Below, one piece after another: positions 34,286 to 46,019 of a stretch of DNA of 64,000 nt. The notes under the pieces were generated by a model. The model ran no database searches. It was not told the DNA's origin and was given only the letters and a program-made list of their open reading frames with translations. Every line of letters begins with the position of its first letter. Within the stretch, counting starts at the first letter, position 1. The position numbers and the translations under genes are program-made. The DNA comes from Melampsora larici-populina 98AG31 (Eukaryota > Basidiomycota > Pucciniomycetes > Pucciniales > Melampsoraceae): the NCBI RefSeq assembly GCF_000204055.1, contig NW_006768799.1, positions 840,840-904,839 of the forward strand. Reading direction: 5' to 3'.

Positions 34286-37200
34286 ATTGTCTAGTGAAGA
34301 TTTGTTTGATAGATTTGATTGAAAGGTTTTTTGTCGGTTGCAGTATACAAAGTGAGATGACTAATTTATCCAGTAAATAGTTATAGTGATGTTGATCAAA
34401 AGGTATTGGAAATGGACGAGCTAAAGATGAATTTGTAGGATGTGGAATGAGGATGAAAAGGTTACGATTCAAGCCTCATTTTATACCTGATTCCTCGCCG
34501 CTCATTCCTACTCTCGTCAGAGACACATTCCAATCATCTGTGTTCCCTGCTGCCGGACCTAGCGACAGACTGATGTTCGTAGATGGACTAGTGTACCGAA
34601 AGCAGATTGACAGTGTCAAAACCATCCTTCGGTTCGCTTTCGACGCCTCCTTCATGGGATCCCACATGGAAATCGGATCTGCTGGATTGTTGATTGATTT
34701 GACGTGACCTCGATCATATCCATGTGGCAAGAATGCCAAGTCCATCTTCTCGACGATCCAGGATGTGTTTGTTGTGTTGTGATTCTATTTTGCATTCATT
34801 ATTCATCTTCAAAGTCCGACCTGCTTTCAACACATCATCCATTCACATCAGATCAATACCGTGACGAGTTGAAATCGTGATCTGTGTAGACATATCCCTG
34901 ACCGATCTTTGGTTTTGTCTACATCACTCCATCTAAATTCATCACTGGGAAGAGTATTCGATCACTCGTACGTGAGTGTGCACTCGGGGACGCTGGGTAT
35001 AGTGAACAAATTGAGAAACAAAACAAGTAAGCACGATCAGAACACATGGAATCCCCAAATGATGTTCCCTGGAACTCTGAATTGGGAAACAATGGAACAA
35101 AGGACCACGTACGATTTAGCACGTGATGGCTGTACCGCAATCGTGCACGGTACCGGGTCTATGACACCCCCCCACAACAAGTCACAGACATCAGTCAAAA
35201 TGAAAAAAAAATGAAAAAAACAAATTCCATAAAGAGTACACATCAAGTGATGACACAAGATAAAACAGATTTAATGCCATTCTCATGTATGATAAGCCCT
35301 AATGGTTTTCTATAACTATCTTGGCTGGTTGTAATTTTGTATCTATATATTCATCTCAGGAAACATTCTCCCCTTTGTATACTTATTTCTTAATGTGATA
35401 AAATTCTTGATCAGTATTATGCCTTGTTTGTCTGTTTGATGAGCTCTCCCTTACAATGTGAATCGCTGATGTATTGTCACAATGCATATCCACCACATTT
35501 CCTTCACCAGTCAAATCTACAGAAGCCAAGATGTGAAGTCTCTGTCACCTGGTTTTTGGGTTTTTGGGTTTTCCATCTAGATCCTACTATGTACACATCA
35601 CAATCAAATTGGCAAGTTCTCATCTCAACACCAATGGTCTTCACCTTTTAATTTTCTTCTTCAACCGATATCAATCCACTAATGCTTACACTGCCATCAA
35701 AATGATGAATAGGCTTGCTCTTATCTCAAGAAAAAAATGTCTTCACCTTCTAATTCTCTTTTTATAACACTTTCTTTGAAATTTACATAAGTATCTTGAA
35801 ATTGCAAAGAGTATAATCACAAATCAGGGTGATCAATTACAATCTGGAACCTGGTCATTTGACGGAGTTTGTGTCACTTGCTTATTGATTGTTCTACCCA
35901 ACTTATGACATTGAAATCATGAGGCTGTTTTAAAAAATGTATGTCAAGTATTTTTGATTATTCTAAGTTCTCAAACAATTGAATTTGAATTTGACAATCA
36001 ATCTCAAAATTTCAACCTATTTGGAAACCCAACAGTTGCTTTGATTGGAAAGGTTGTTGATTGATTGAGGGATTAGGTGATATGAAAAACCACACAAGAA
36101 GTGGTGAAACCCAAATTCACAGCTGAACCTGATGTAAATGGGAAATAAACTCATGTATTTTTGTTTCCACAAATATCAAAATGAGAAGGAATGTAAATGA
36201 AATAAAAAACTGGCTGTTGTGTGAATCTTGGAATTGAGTTTGATGATATTGTACATTTAACTGCTCCTTGATTTACATACACCATGTCCGTCCCGTATGA
36301 GTATGTTGTTGCGCTCACACAAAAGACATCTTGTAGAAGGTTTTTAGACCCTTCAAATATGTCTTCCAAAACTTGTACCAACCACCCTTTGTCTAAGTGA
36401 GACATTGATCAGACATAGGCAGTCTGATTGAGTTGGTTCCACTCTGTTTCTGACAACGGCGGTGCCAAACGGTGCACATTCTGGAATGAAGTATTTACAA
36501 AGAATCTTCTCTTTTTACACCAGTGAGCCCATTTTGGACAAAGCACCATGTCCTTCAACTGGCATTATGACCGCTGAGCGTTGCTTGTGCATATATCCAG
36601 CTATACTTACCAATCATCAACACTGTTATTGATGACCGTGATTTTTTTGTTTGTATCAAGTGATTGACTTGATATGCAAGTGTATCAAGTCGATCACTTC
36701 CATCTGAAGAAACCTGCGTGTTGAGCAGGTACTTGCTACAGACTTCAAATAGTGTGTTTGCAGCGTGTTGAAACAGCCCTAAGGAAAGCAGTTGAACAAA
36801 TTGAGATTCATATTTGATAACATATATTTGGCACAGATAATAACAGTACATAGTCATGAACACTTGAGCTGCGACACTGTCCAAGTCTCAAAAGGGAGGC
36901 CAATATGGCCTGCTGTGGGAAAAGAAAGGCACTATGAAGCCTTTCTTTCAAAATCTAACAGACAATGAACACACGGTAGGTTTTTGATTGCCTCTTAACA
37001 AAGGATTCACATTTTCTACAAATGAAACTAAATGAAAACTTGTCCAAATTTTTCACACAACTCTTTGTGTGAGCACATCAACGTGCTCATGGGGGACAGA
37101 CATGGTGATAGTCTGTGAAGAAGAAACAATCAATCTTACTCAGAAACAATTAGCCTTACTCATCTTCATCTTCATCTTCATAAACACCCTCCAAATCCAG

Positions 37201-37910
37201 CTATGGTTCAATCAGTCTCAACAAGGGTGAAACTTGTTGAAAAACTATCCACACATTGTTGAGTATGATTTGGTCCTCTTGAATACTCAAACATTGATTC
37301 AAAGTGGAAATTTGCAGGGGAAAATGGGGAGGTGATACTTGCAAAAGAGCCCCATGGTCTGGGTATTTATCATTGATTATCTCCTGAATGGCCTTGTGGG
37401 GTACAGGATGAAGTCCTTGGGTACCATCATGATTCTCAGGAGTTTAGAAACATGATGATATATTGGGTGCCACTCCAGTTGAGAGGTGTGAATTTTGGTT
37501 TTTGAAGTAATGAATTCATCACACATTGAACTAAAGGTATCCAAAGTTGTAAAAACAAACCCCTACACAGAAAATTTGTAGTTCATGTTAGCAAGGAAAC
37601 CAAAAAGAAAAAAGTTCTTATTCAGTGTAAAGCACTTACTTCTGAAGTGGGTCCTTTGGATTATACATCCCAGTATTGATGGCCAGTTTTTCATCATTGC
37701 AGAGAGTTGTATTCTTTGCTTGCATTAGCTGGGCCCAAAGTGACTCAATTTCTTGATTGTGAGTAGAAGTGGTGTAGTGGTGATGATTCAATGTGTACAG
37801 TCAAACCTGTGCAATTGCACAATTTGGGTGGAAGACTTTTCCTATGCATTTTCACGGGTTATGCAATTCCATTGTCTAGTTTGGCGGTAAAAAGTATCAA
37901 GATCTAGGAA
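34286..37910. other. Intergenic, mostly nothing recognised
   Basis: At 34441-34707 an 86-codon plus-strand ORF has balanced composition and might be a gene fragment, but I cannot name it. Minus-strand ORFs at 36151-36405 and 36555-36884 could be decayed 3' parts of the integrase-like gene upstream on that strand, without firm support. A short GGTACCG-type run near 35130-35156 recalls the hAT element 2 subterminal motif. Confidence 0.3.
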
Positions 37911-37939
37911 TTTTTCTATGCATTGTCACAGGTTATGCA

Positions 37940-38770
37940 TCTGCGCAGGTATGCATTTGCACAGGTTTGACTGTATTCAACAGTCTCGCCAGCATAGATA
38001 TGTGTAAACAAAGCTGGGAATGTAGCCATACAATCAACGCTGCCACAGTTACTATACTGGTATAGTATTGGCGATACCCAGTAAAGTATTGAATCCACAA
38101 TACTGATCTTGCAACACTTCAGTAAAGTATCACCAATCCAATACTGATACCCAATACGGTATCAAAAACCACGATACTATTGGCAGCCATCTCAAGTAAA
38201 GTATCTTGAAGCAATACTGTTACTATACTCGATACTGTATTGGTATCTGCGCCGCAATACCGATACTGTACTCGGTATCTAAGCCTAAATGGGCGGAATA
38301 ATTGACCAATACTTCTCCAGCAACTACTGGGTATAGTATTGGCTTTCTGATACTTTACTCGATACAGTATTGAAATTGACAATACCATCCCAAGGACCTG
38401 CAAGTAAAGTATTGGTCAGACCGATACTAAGTAACGCAGTTACTATACTGTTACTATACTACAAATAGTAACGTAACTGTGGCAGTGTTGATACAATCAC
38501 CAGTCTTGGTTTTGTGATCAGTTGAAGTTTTGACTGGAATCCTCCAACAGCAGAGACAAGATCTAGAAAATAGGGACCAACTACTTGCGGGTAGTTGTTT
38601 GGTTGCCCAACTTGAAGGCTCAAAAACTTCCTTGACCATTTATCAATAAAACCGTAAATACATATGCCATAAGGCTTGAGTTTATCATGACCATCACTAG
38701 TGCATAAGTGAGGATTGTTGATTCCATTGACTCCTTCAAAACCAAGATCCCATTTTCTGTAATAATACAA
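37940..38770 (-). pseudogene. Integrase-core-domain gene fragment, split by a MITE
   Basis: On the minus strand, after a TTACAG acceptor at about 38761, the reading frame gives SDGHDKLKPYGICIYGFIDK followed by WSRKFLSLQVGQPNNYPQVV. This is the rve-type integrase core found in a family of large fungal and animal genes (DGHDKLKPYG...IDGYSR pattern). The frame shifts near 38535. The coding-like sequence then continues into CMATFPALF on the far side of the MITE (38035-38490), which interrupts it. Upstream exons and the C-terminus are not recognisable. Probably a relic of an element-derived gene. Confidence 0.55.
38035..38490. mobile_element. hAT-type MITE (456 bp) with 7-bp target duplication
   Basis: The ends are CAACGCTGCCACAGTTAC and the inverted GTAACTGTGGCAGTGTTG, flanked by exact ATACAAT copies (38028-38034 and 38491-38497). 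The interior is packed with AATACTG/CAGTATT and CGATAC/GTATCG motifs. There is no ORF. It sits inside an integrase-like coding fragment. Confidence 0.85.
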
Positions 38771-38970
38771 TACATAGATAAAAAGTCAGGGGGGAAGAGG
38801 ACAGATCTTCTGAAGCTGCTTAGATTACCATTCCAAATATTTTGCTTCTTTCAGATAGTAAGCACACAAATCCCACCCAAGCCTCCAGACCCAATCTGAA
38901 TCCTTCAACTTGAATTTGAATTTCCAGACAAGGGATGAGTAGATGTACTAGTACAACAATAGTTCACTTA

Positions 38971-39109
38971 GGGTCTGTTTGGCTGCACATCTGGTGACCA
39001 TCTGACTGTCATCTGTCACCAAAAATCAGGATGAAAATCTCTTTGCCCAAACCCTACTGGGCAGAAGGTCAAGTTAGATTTCAGATGAGATGGCACAGCC
39101 AAACAGACC
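38971..39109. mobile_element. Tourist-like MITE (139 bp) with TTA target duplication
   Basis: Inverted ends GGTCTGTTTGGCTG and CAGCCAAACAGACC are flanked by TTA at 38968-38970 and 39110-39112. The small size and the 3-bp TTA duplication fit a Harbinger-derived MITE. Confidence 0.7.
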
Positions 39110-39112
39110 TTA

Positions 39113-40995
39113 AAGCAATTCCACTCAGGTACAAAGAAACTCATTGGAATCTCAATCTCTTGGTTATCTACCTCTGTATCTTCCTCTACTTGTTAATTTT
39201 TTCTGTCCTTTGGATTTCCAACAGTTTGTCTCCCAGACTGAGAATCAGATTCCCAAATGGATCTTCACAGTTACAAATTCTAAACTTGAGAAGCATAGCA
39301 AACTTTGAGTGTAGAGTGATTGATAAAAGAGGCTTTGATGATAGGCAGTACCCAAAGGCACAATGGTACCGGCCCTTTCCATGTGACACAGTTGTTGCTT
39401 CACTGCCTTCTCCCTTTTTTCAAACCCACCCCCCACCCTGGTTGGTGTAATGGCCACCAGTCCTGCTGAGTAAGTGCTGGGGTATTATTGGAGCCCTCTG
39501 GTAGCACTCTCTGTTGGGTGTTTCCCTTTTTCAATCTATGTCTATTTGTGTCTTGTACTATTTCAGTTTAAGTTTCTGTAGATGGGTTTGCCTAGCCCAC
39601 CATTCAGAGCACTCCCATCTACAGAGGCAGGTGTTCCCTACCGCCCCTTTCTACAAGGGGGACCCCCCAAAGAGACCTAAACTTCCCAGGTGTAAGGAAA
39701 GTTATGGTTTGCCTAGGGTACACCAGCAAAGCTTAAGTTGATCAACATAAATTTGAAATACAAATGTCATTCTAGTTTGTTCAAACCTAGATATCACCTA
39801 GTTGAGAATGGATGGGTGACTTGCTTGACTTGAAACATGACCCTGAAATATCTCATGTGCAAGATCACTTGACACAACTGAACGTGTGTTGATGTGTGGA
39901 CCTCAAAGCAGAAGTTGCCAAGGCCAAAGGAGTTGGATTGTGAGGTAAAGCAAGTCCTAAGTTCCCGATGTTATTGTTACTCTTCTTTCATGATAGACAT
40001 TCAAACTTGTCAAGAAACCAATCTCATGTCCCACAACTGGTGCACTATAGGGTATTTCACTCCCAATTTAGAATTAATGCATCAACCACACAAAGCTGTG
40101 GAGTATTCATGGCAAACACTTTCCAAAGCCTCTGGAACTGTACTCTATGAGTGTCAACAAGCGTGGTTAAACACACGTCCAGTGATCTCAATTCAAGCTT
40201 AATGCGTGATTATTATAATGATCTTAATCAAAGATAGATGCAAGGAAATTGATTCAGAAAGAACTAAGAGCGTGGCTAACACTAACCAAGATGGTTTAAA
40301 ACAAGTTTTAAAGGAGGTTGGAGTGAGATGGACGCAGTAGTAAACTGAAGCAAGATAAACTTGAAGCTTTGATTAATGATGTTATAAAAGGAATGAAGAA
40401 AAACAATTTAGACAAGACAACAGCAGGGGTTTTATACCCTAAACAACGTAGAGAGCGCTAACAATTATTAGTAATGAATAATCAAATAAAAAGGTGCTTT
40501 TCCGGAGTTACGACATATTGAGTAATAATGGAATAATCCTAACAATCATCCACCTTGGTTAATAACCCTATTAGACCAGTTATCCCATAATCAACTTAGG
40601 TAATCATCCCATCGAGTGATACTTGTTCACAGACCTCAGGACTAACAGTTCCCACGTATTAGGATCCTTTATAGGTTTTATATGTAATGAAACTCAAATT
40701 GGGTCCTCAATCCATTTTGAGAATCAAGAACTGAGAACAAATACCTCTTTCAGGAATTCTTAGCCTTTGTTAATTAATTGACAACACTATATTAAGTTTT
40801 AATTAATTAATGAAGATTATTCAAGAAAGAGCGTATTTGAAAAAGAAAAGTAGAAAATGAAATGTAGACTAAACATGAGAAAAAAAGAACATTTTATTAT
40901 GAAATAATACGAGAAAAGAAAATATGTTAATTAATATATTTGTAAGACTATTCTTTGAGATATTGTTACTAGCCTTTCACTCGTGGCTTGATCTC
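39113..40995. other. Intergenic; possible solo LTR on the minus strand
   Basis: Between about 40270 and 40544 the minus strand starts TGTTAGGATTATTCC and carries a TATA-like GGTATAAAACCCC about 100 bp in, as a solo LTR might. The 3' end and a target duplication could not be fixed, so this is weak. The rest shows nothing recognisable. Confidence 0.3.
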
Positions 40996-41054
40996 CTCAT
41001 ATGTCAGCCAGAGGATAAGTTAACACCTTAGCTTATGCCCTGGCTGACAATGAG
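40996..41054. repeat. Stem-loop inverted repeat
   Basis: CTCAT...TGTCAGCCAGAGGATAAG pairs with CTTATGCCCTGGCTGACA...ATGAG across a short loop. It lies directly beside the MITE at 41060. Confidence 0.6.
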
Positions 41055-41059
41055 AGTAT

Positions 41060-41442
41060 CACTGCCAGCATTAAATAGGTTCCCTGGTCGGAACATGACC
41101 TAGGCTGGGAATATCATTGAGAGAAGAATGGTGCATCAAATCATCTTGCACTGCACATCTGAGCCATAAAGCATACACTACATATGTGCAAACATCTGAG
41201 TAAATCCTTAGCTATCAGCTACATACAGGTTCGCTCAGTTATCTGCTCATCTAGATAAGAAGTTCATGTGTAATACATGCTGTAACTTTGTTCAAATTGA
41301 GACACACATCTCAAAATATTGACTACATATATCACAATGGCTACTCAGGAAATATTCGTGGAACTGTGTAACAGTAGCAGGATGGGAATGTGATCACTAG
41401 GACCCATATTCCCATCTGGGAACCTCTTTAATGCTGGCAGTG
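41060..41442. mobile_element. MITE with CACTGCCAGCATTAAA ends
   Basis: CACTGCCAGCATTAAATAGG at 41060 and its near-complement ending at 41442 form about 25-bp inverted ends, with weaker pairing inside (GGGAATAT...). Non-coding. No clear target duplication. Confidence 0.55.
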
Positions 41443-41457
41443 TATGTTCACACAAGG

Positions 41458-41562
41458 AATTTCTGACCAAAATCACATTCTGTAAAATTTTAAATGCAAA
41501 AATCAAACATATATGATCAAATAACCATAAATTTTACAGAATCTGATTTCTCACCAGAAATT
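41458..41562. repeat. Foldback hairpin, about 105 bp
   Basis: Arms 41458-41490 and 41529-41562 pair (AATTTCTGACC...CACATTCTGTAAAATTT with its complement). Similar hairpin material built on CATTCTGT/ACAGAATG occurs at about 42630-42710. Confidence 0.6.
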
Positions 41563-43243
41563 GCTCGAGTGAATGCTTATCCATGACAACAAGGCTGGAT
41601 AGCTTGTAGGATTAAGGTTCTTGAAGGTATTACACTGATGAATTGCTTAAGAACAGAGCACACAAGTATCCTTTTTTCAGGCCTTCAAAGACTCCAAAGA
41701 CTTGTTCAATACCAAGGGGTCAACTTTGTAGATCACATGTATAACAGTATCTTGAGCTATATTTAGGCCGCCTTCACTCAGCCGCGAGTTCTATAAATTG
41801 CAATCTAGGACAGCACTTTTCTACATGTAGAAAAGTGTTTTTTTTTGAAATCTGAAATTCATGTTCTGAAAAAAAAGTGATAATACATAATTTGCTTGAT
41901 TTGTCTCAGAAACTGATTGATTGTGGGGGTTCAACTCATGATCATCACTCCTCATCACTCCTCTCTTTATATTTTATTGGGCTACACTATTTGTTCATGC
42001 CATTTCATCCTTTGTCCTCTAGGTCCTTAAGCTTGGATACATACCCAATCAATATCCTCCAGGGCTTATGAGGAACTGGAAAAGGAGGTATGCATGGCCG
42101 GTTCCAATATGAAAACGATCTCAATTTTTCTCAAGTGTGATATTCATATCACTCTTATACCTGACACTGAAGCAAGAGTTATCTGTGAGGATGAAATTCT
42201 TCTCACACTCGAAGGGACTGTTTACAGAGCAAGGCTAAAAACCACGTTGATAAGCAATTGCACTTGTTGATGACCACTTTGATGTTTTCAAGTCATGAAA
42301 TCACAAATGAAAAAAGTAGAAAGGGAATAAAAACGGAGACAAGAGGAGAATCTCTCTCATTAGTGTTAAGTTCTATTTCTTTGATTCTACTGAATCAATA
42401 TAGAAGATTAGAGATTGTGGTGTGATGTTGGTTGTATTCAGGAGGGTGAGGTGATGGTTGATTACAATAGTTTTGTCAAGTGAGTGCCGTACAATGGATT
42501 GGGACTTGTCCAAATTTGTGGAAAAGGGTCTTCCAAAGGCGTGGCCAGATGGTCAGGAAATCACTTCCTATCAAGGAGAATGCTCTAATAGCGAATTCTT
42601 GAAAAGTGATGAAAAAATACTTTTTATGAGCATTCTGTGATTTACAGAATGCTTGTAAATAAGAAATCAAACACATTTCACAGAATGTGATTTCTCGACA
42701 TTCAAGAATGTGAATTTTTGCAAAAAAGTGCTTACAGCCGATGTAAGAACTATTGGTAGTTTTTGAAAAGATGTGTCGTCACGGGATTTTACTCTGAAAG
42801 TCCAAAACTCAGCATTTTTTGACTTTTAGACTGAAGTGTATTGTCTATCCTTATGATTGGACAAATAGTTCTGCATTTCCTCTTCCTAACATTTTCCATC
42901 TCTCTCTTTCCGGCTATTCATTTTTCAAAATGATTACCGGAAACCATCCTCTTATTGCAACGACATCATCTCATAAGATGTCTTTCCCCTTATTTCAATC
43001 AATCGATTCTTCACCTCCTCACTTTATAAACCCACCACTGTCATTTCTACATATCCCAGCCAGATCTAACATCACAATTCACAATTTATCGAACAAATCT
43101 ATCTTCACACTTTCTATATCATCCTTCAATACTTTGTTTTACCAAATACAAGATCTCCATTCTACGTCTGCTGATTCTTGTTTGTTTTCTTCTTGATCTT
43201 TCCGTTGATCTGATGTTATATTTTGTCTTTGATAGTTTTCAAT
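41563..43243. other. Intergenic with a Harbinger-type end and hairpins
   Basis: TTAGGCCGCCTTCACTCAGCC near 41764 resembles a left Harbinger terminus. Some 50 bp inside lies the palindrome CACTTTTCTACATGTAGAAAAGTG, as in the relic at 31.7 kb. A hairpin at 42632-42655 (GCATTCTGT/ACAGAATGC) lies in a copy related to the foldback at 41458. The pyrimidine-rich sequence from about 42870 may be the leader of the small gene that follows. Confidence 0.4.
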
Positions 43244-43545
43244 ATGTCCAAAAAAAATTCAATGGCACCGGCTGCAACCCCTTTGATTGGCCACATGAAC
43301 ACAAGTGAGTACTGATCTAATACACCGTTTTATGGCATCATAATCCACTGATTTGCTTTTCCAATCCAGTTTTGGAAACACCTGAGGATCGGGTCAGACA
43401 TGATCAATGTGCGACGTGTTTCAGGCAAGACCCTTTACACAGGGTCAGAACTCTGGCTCGAGAGACTTTTGAAAAGAACAATCTGATGACAATTGAAGTC
43501 CGGTTCAAGATCTACCACTATGCCAAATTGAAAATTTACTGCTGA
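43244..43545 (+). CDS. Short two-exon ORF truncated by an element end
   Basis: Exon 1 (43244-43304, MSKKNSMAPAATPLIGHMNT) and exon 2 (from 43370) join in frame across a 65-bp intron with a GTGAGT donor and a CCAATCCAG acceptor. The product has CATCFRQDPLHRVRTLARE and further charged residues. The last codons and the TGA at 43543 lie inside the CACTA-terminus element that starts at 43516, so the natural 3' part is lost or lies elsewhere. Around 78 residues remain. I do not recognise the family. The in-frame splice and the long pyrimidine-rich leader support a former host gene; it may now be a pseudogene. Confidence 0.4.
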
Positions 43546-44266
43546 GTTTAGAAAATTGGGCAGACATAGAAAATTATGGAGAAGCTGGGAGGAGTCAGAA
43601 AAATATGAAAAAAATATTGGTTGGGCCCTTTGGTGCATTCCAATCATCTGGCATATTTTTTCAAATTTTTACAACCACAATGCAAATAATGTCAGAAACC
43701 CAATTTTGGTCCAAAACTGGCAGGTAGAGAGACAGTGACCTTGCATTGTCAATTTTGCTCCAAAACATGTAGTGTCTTGACATTCTGAATGCCACTCTGT
43801 CTACAGCTTGGGTGCACAAAAAACATTGTGTGTATCCAAGAATGAGTGAGATATATCAATAGCCGTACACAGCAGGAAACATATATAAGCATAGAAACCA
43901 TTACTACAATGGCTTCAGCACCTTAATAAACCTTGCACAGCCATCATGTGGCTTCCATAAATTGCAAGTGTTCAGATGATTGAACAAAAATCCTCATGCT
44001 TTTGTGCGCTTGGGGGTTTTTGCCCAAATCTTGCTAGTTTGAGACCAAATTTGAGTTTCTGACATAATATCCCCTGTGAGCATTTTGATTTGGGAGGACT
44101 TCAAGACTCATGGCAAAAATATGCAAAAATATGCAAAATGAGGGAGCAGCACCCATGAATTGAACCATTATTTTTTCAGATTTTTACGACCTCTCCTTTA
44201 TTGGTGATATTTTTCTACAGTTTCAATTTTTTAAACTCAGCGGTAAATTAGTGATCTGGCGTAGTG
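43516..44266. mobile_element. Non-autonomous element with CACTA termini
   Basis: Inverted ends start CACTATGCCAAATTG at 43516 and, read inward from 44266 on the other strand, CACTACGCCAGATCAC. Pairing continues for about 45 bp (AATTTACYGCTGAGTTTA in both). The CACTA start suggests the CMC/EnSpm superfamily. A 3-bp target duplication was not found, so the two ends could belong to different copies. A related left end is at 46845. Confidence 0.55.
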
Positions 44267-45287
44267 TTATGATCTGGCACATGCGGGTCTGATTCAATTG
44301 TCACACCTGGTAGGAAATTGTAACACCTCTTCAAAATGATACTTTTGTTGAAATATGTGTTATGTATAGAGTCTGGTGTGATGGTGTAATATTTTGAGGT
44401 TGATTGAGAGTGCTACAATGATATCTTCATTGATTTTTTTTACAAATTCAATATCAACACTTGACTTGAGTGAAATCAAAAAGTGATGAAAATTCAGGTA
44501 GATCCTGTGACAGTGCATTGAGTAAAAGTTTGCAATCAAATTTGACCAATCTATGTGTGTCTGTGTGGTATAAGATCTCTTTATTGACCTTCCTCACTGA
44601 AAAAATGGTTTCAATGAGTCTTCACCAGTTGGAGGGGAGAGTCTTACATAAATCTTCACAACTATAAGGAGTTTTCCAATTTCTTGTTCAGCAGCATATC
44701 CTCAAGGCTCAAACTCAATTCATTCCCTTTCACCTTCCAATTATTCATTCAGAAGCTTGTAGTATAGCTAGAAAATCTAGTGGATTTAGAGCTCAATATA
44801 TAAAAGTTCCAGCTACAAGATTTGTTTTTGGTCAGTACGTTTTTGCATTCTCTCAAAATTCTGCTATCTCTCTCTTGTTCTATATTCCTACTATATAACC
44901 ATGCTCTTTTGCTTGTTAGGTAGTCAAGAGATATTGATTTTCCTGCAGTTCTTCATATTCTTTCCCCTAAGATGTGCTCTGTCTGTGTATCCTTCTACTA
45001 TATACCAACTAGATTTCACTTGTTAGAACTTAGGTAGTCATGAGATATTATATTTCCTTAGATCCCTGATATGATTTCCCTGAGTAATTTCTCAAAACCT
45101 TGACATACCCTATCTATCTGCTAGTCTCAAAAGATGATTGTTTTTTTTCAATCCTTTCTGTCTTTTTTATCGCAACAAAACTTCAGTCCTGTCCTTCCTT
45201 TTAATCACTGATGACATTGGTTAGAGGCTTTAGAGATGATCAAGCTTGGGTGCTGATATTTTCCATATATTTAACAGCATTTCCAAG
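44267..45287. other. Upstream region of the membrane-protein gene
   Basis: No element or coding signal was recognised. It includes a TATA-like TATATAAA at 44797-44804 and pyrimidine-rich sequence up to the ATG. Confidence 0.35.
44797..44804 (+). promoter_or_regulatory. TATA-box-like sequence
   Basis: TATATAAA lies about 490 bp upstream of the ATG of the gene at 45288. The distance is long unless the leader is long or spliced, so assignment is weak. Confidence 0.25.
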
Positions 45288-45913
45288 ATGAGATTTCGAC
45301 AAATGTTTGTTACCATCAATATGTTAATGTATCACACTACTTCTGGTGGTCTGCTTCCTCAACTTGATATGGCCAGCTCTGTGATTCCAACTGGGATAGG
45401 TAGCCCAGCAGGATACGCACCAAGTGATGTGGTCTACCCACACATCACTCAAGCACACAGTCAGAATTTGAAAGATACAGCTCTCATCAAGGCACAGGCA
45501 GAAAAGCAGCATGGACCTAAACCAGATTCCATCTATAAGAATAGAAAAATGCAGGAGGGGTCTCCCACTCCTCTATCATTTACTCCTGAACAGGGTCACA
45601 TTTATGCACCACCAAGTCTTGAAGTTCAGGGGTATCAACCACCAGGGGACTATCTATACCCAGAAATGAATCAAGAATCGGGTGGTTCGTCTTTCACCAA
45701 GACACAAAAGATCATAACAGGAACAGGTTTGGCTGTAATAGCTTTATGTCTTGGGGCATTATGCTGCCTCAGGGATCAACTTGGATGTGGAAGGTATGAG
45801 AGCTCATCTCCACTTTCATTTTTTCAATATCTTGACTAAAATTGATTTTGTGGATGATCAGACATCGTGCATCAGCATCAAAATTAGATAGTTGCGGCTC
45901 ATGTGAAAAGTAG
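45288..45913 (+). CDS. Small single-pass membrane protein, rust-type orphan family (member B)
   Basis: Exons 45288-45793 and 45862-45913 join in frame across a 68-bp intron (GTATGAG donor, CTGACTAA-like branch region, GATCAG acceptor) to give 185 residues. A hydrophobic leader MRFRQMFVTINMLMYH matches member A at 78-575 (MKFGQIFIGINLLMDH). A polar Pro/Tyr/Gln-rich ectodomain-like middle follows (PPSLEVQGYQPPGDYLYPEM), then a membrane segment at about 150-170 (IITGTGLAVIALCLGALCCL), Cys-rich juxtamembrane residues and a short Ser/Cys tail from exon 2. I chose the ATG at 45288 because it starts the shared leader. Role unknown; the secreted, membrane-anchored layout suggests a surface protein. 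Confidence 0.6.
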
Positions 45914-46019
45914 ACTGAAGATACCCAAACAAAACTCCAACACAGATTGAAGCAAAGAGATATATGAGATCACATGACATCTCATATTTTTATTCACAGT
46001 GCTTATTACAATGAATGTG

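Noticed and set aside
39440..39690. Possible tRNA-derived SINE (TGGTGTAATGGCC resembles a pol III A box)
   Set aside because: No convincing B box follows at the right distance and no second copy or target duplication was seen.
40270..40544. Solo LTR on the minus strand
   Set aside because: TG start and TATA-like box are present, but the CA end and a 5-bp target duplication could not be located, so it is noted only inside an intergenic entry.
42819..43196. 125-codon ORF rich in Ser/Phe/Ile
   Set aside because: It is pyrimidine-rich and lies just before the ATG at 43244, so it is more likely leader or promoter sequence.
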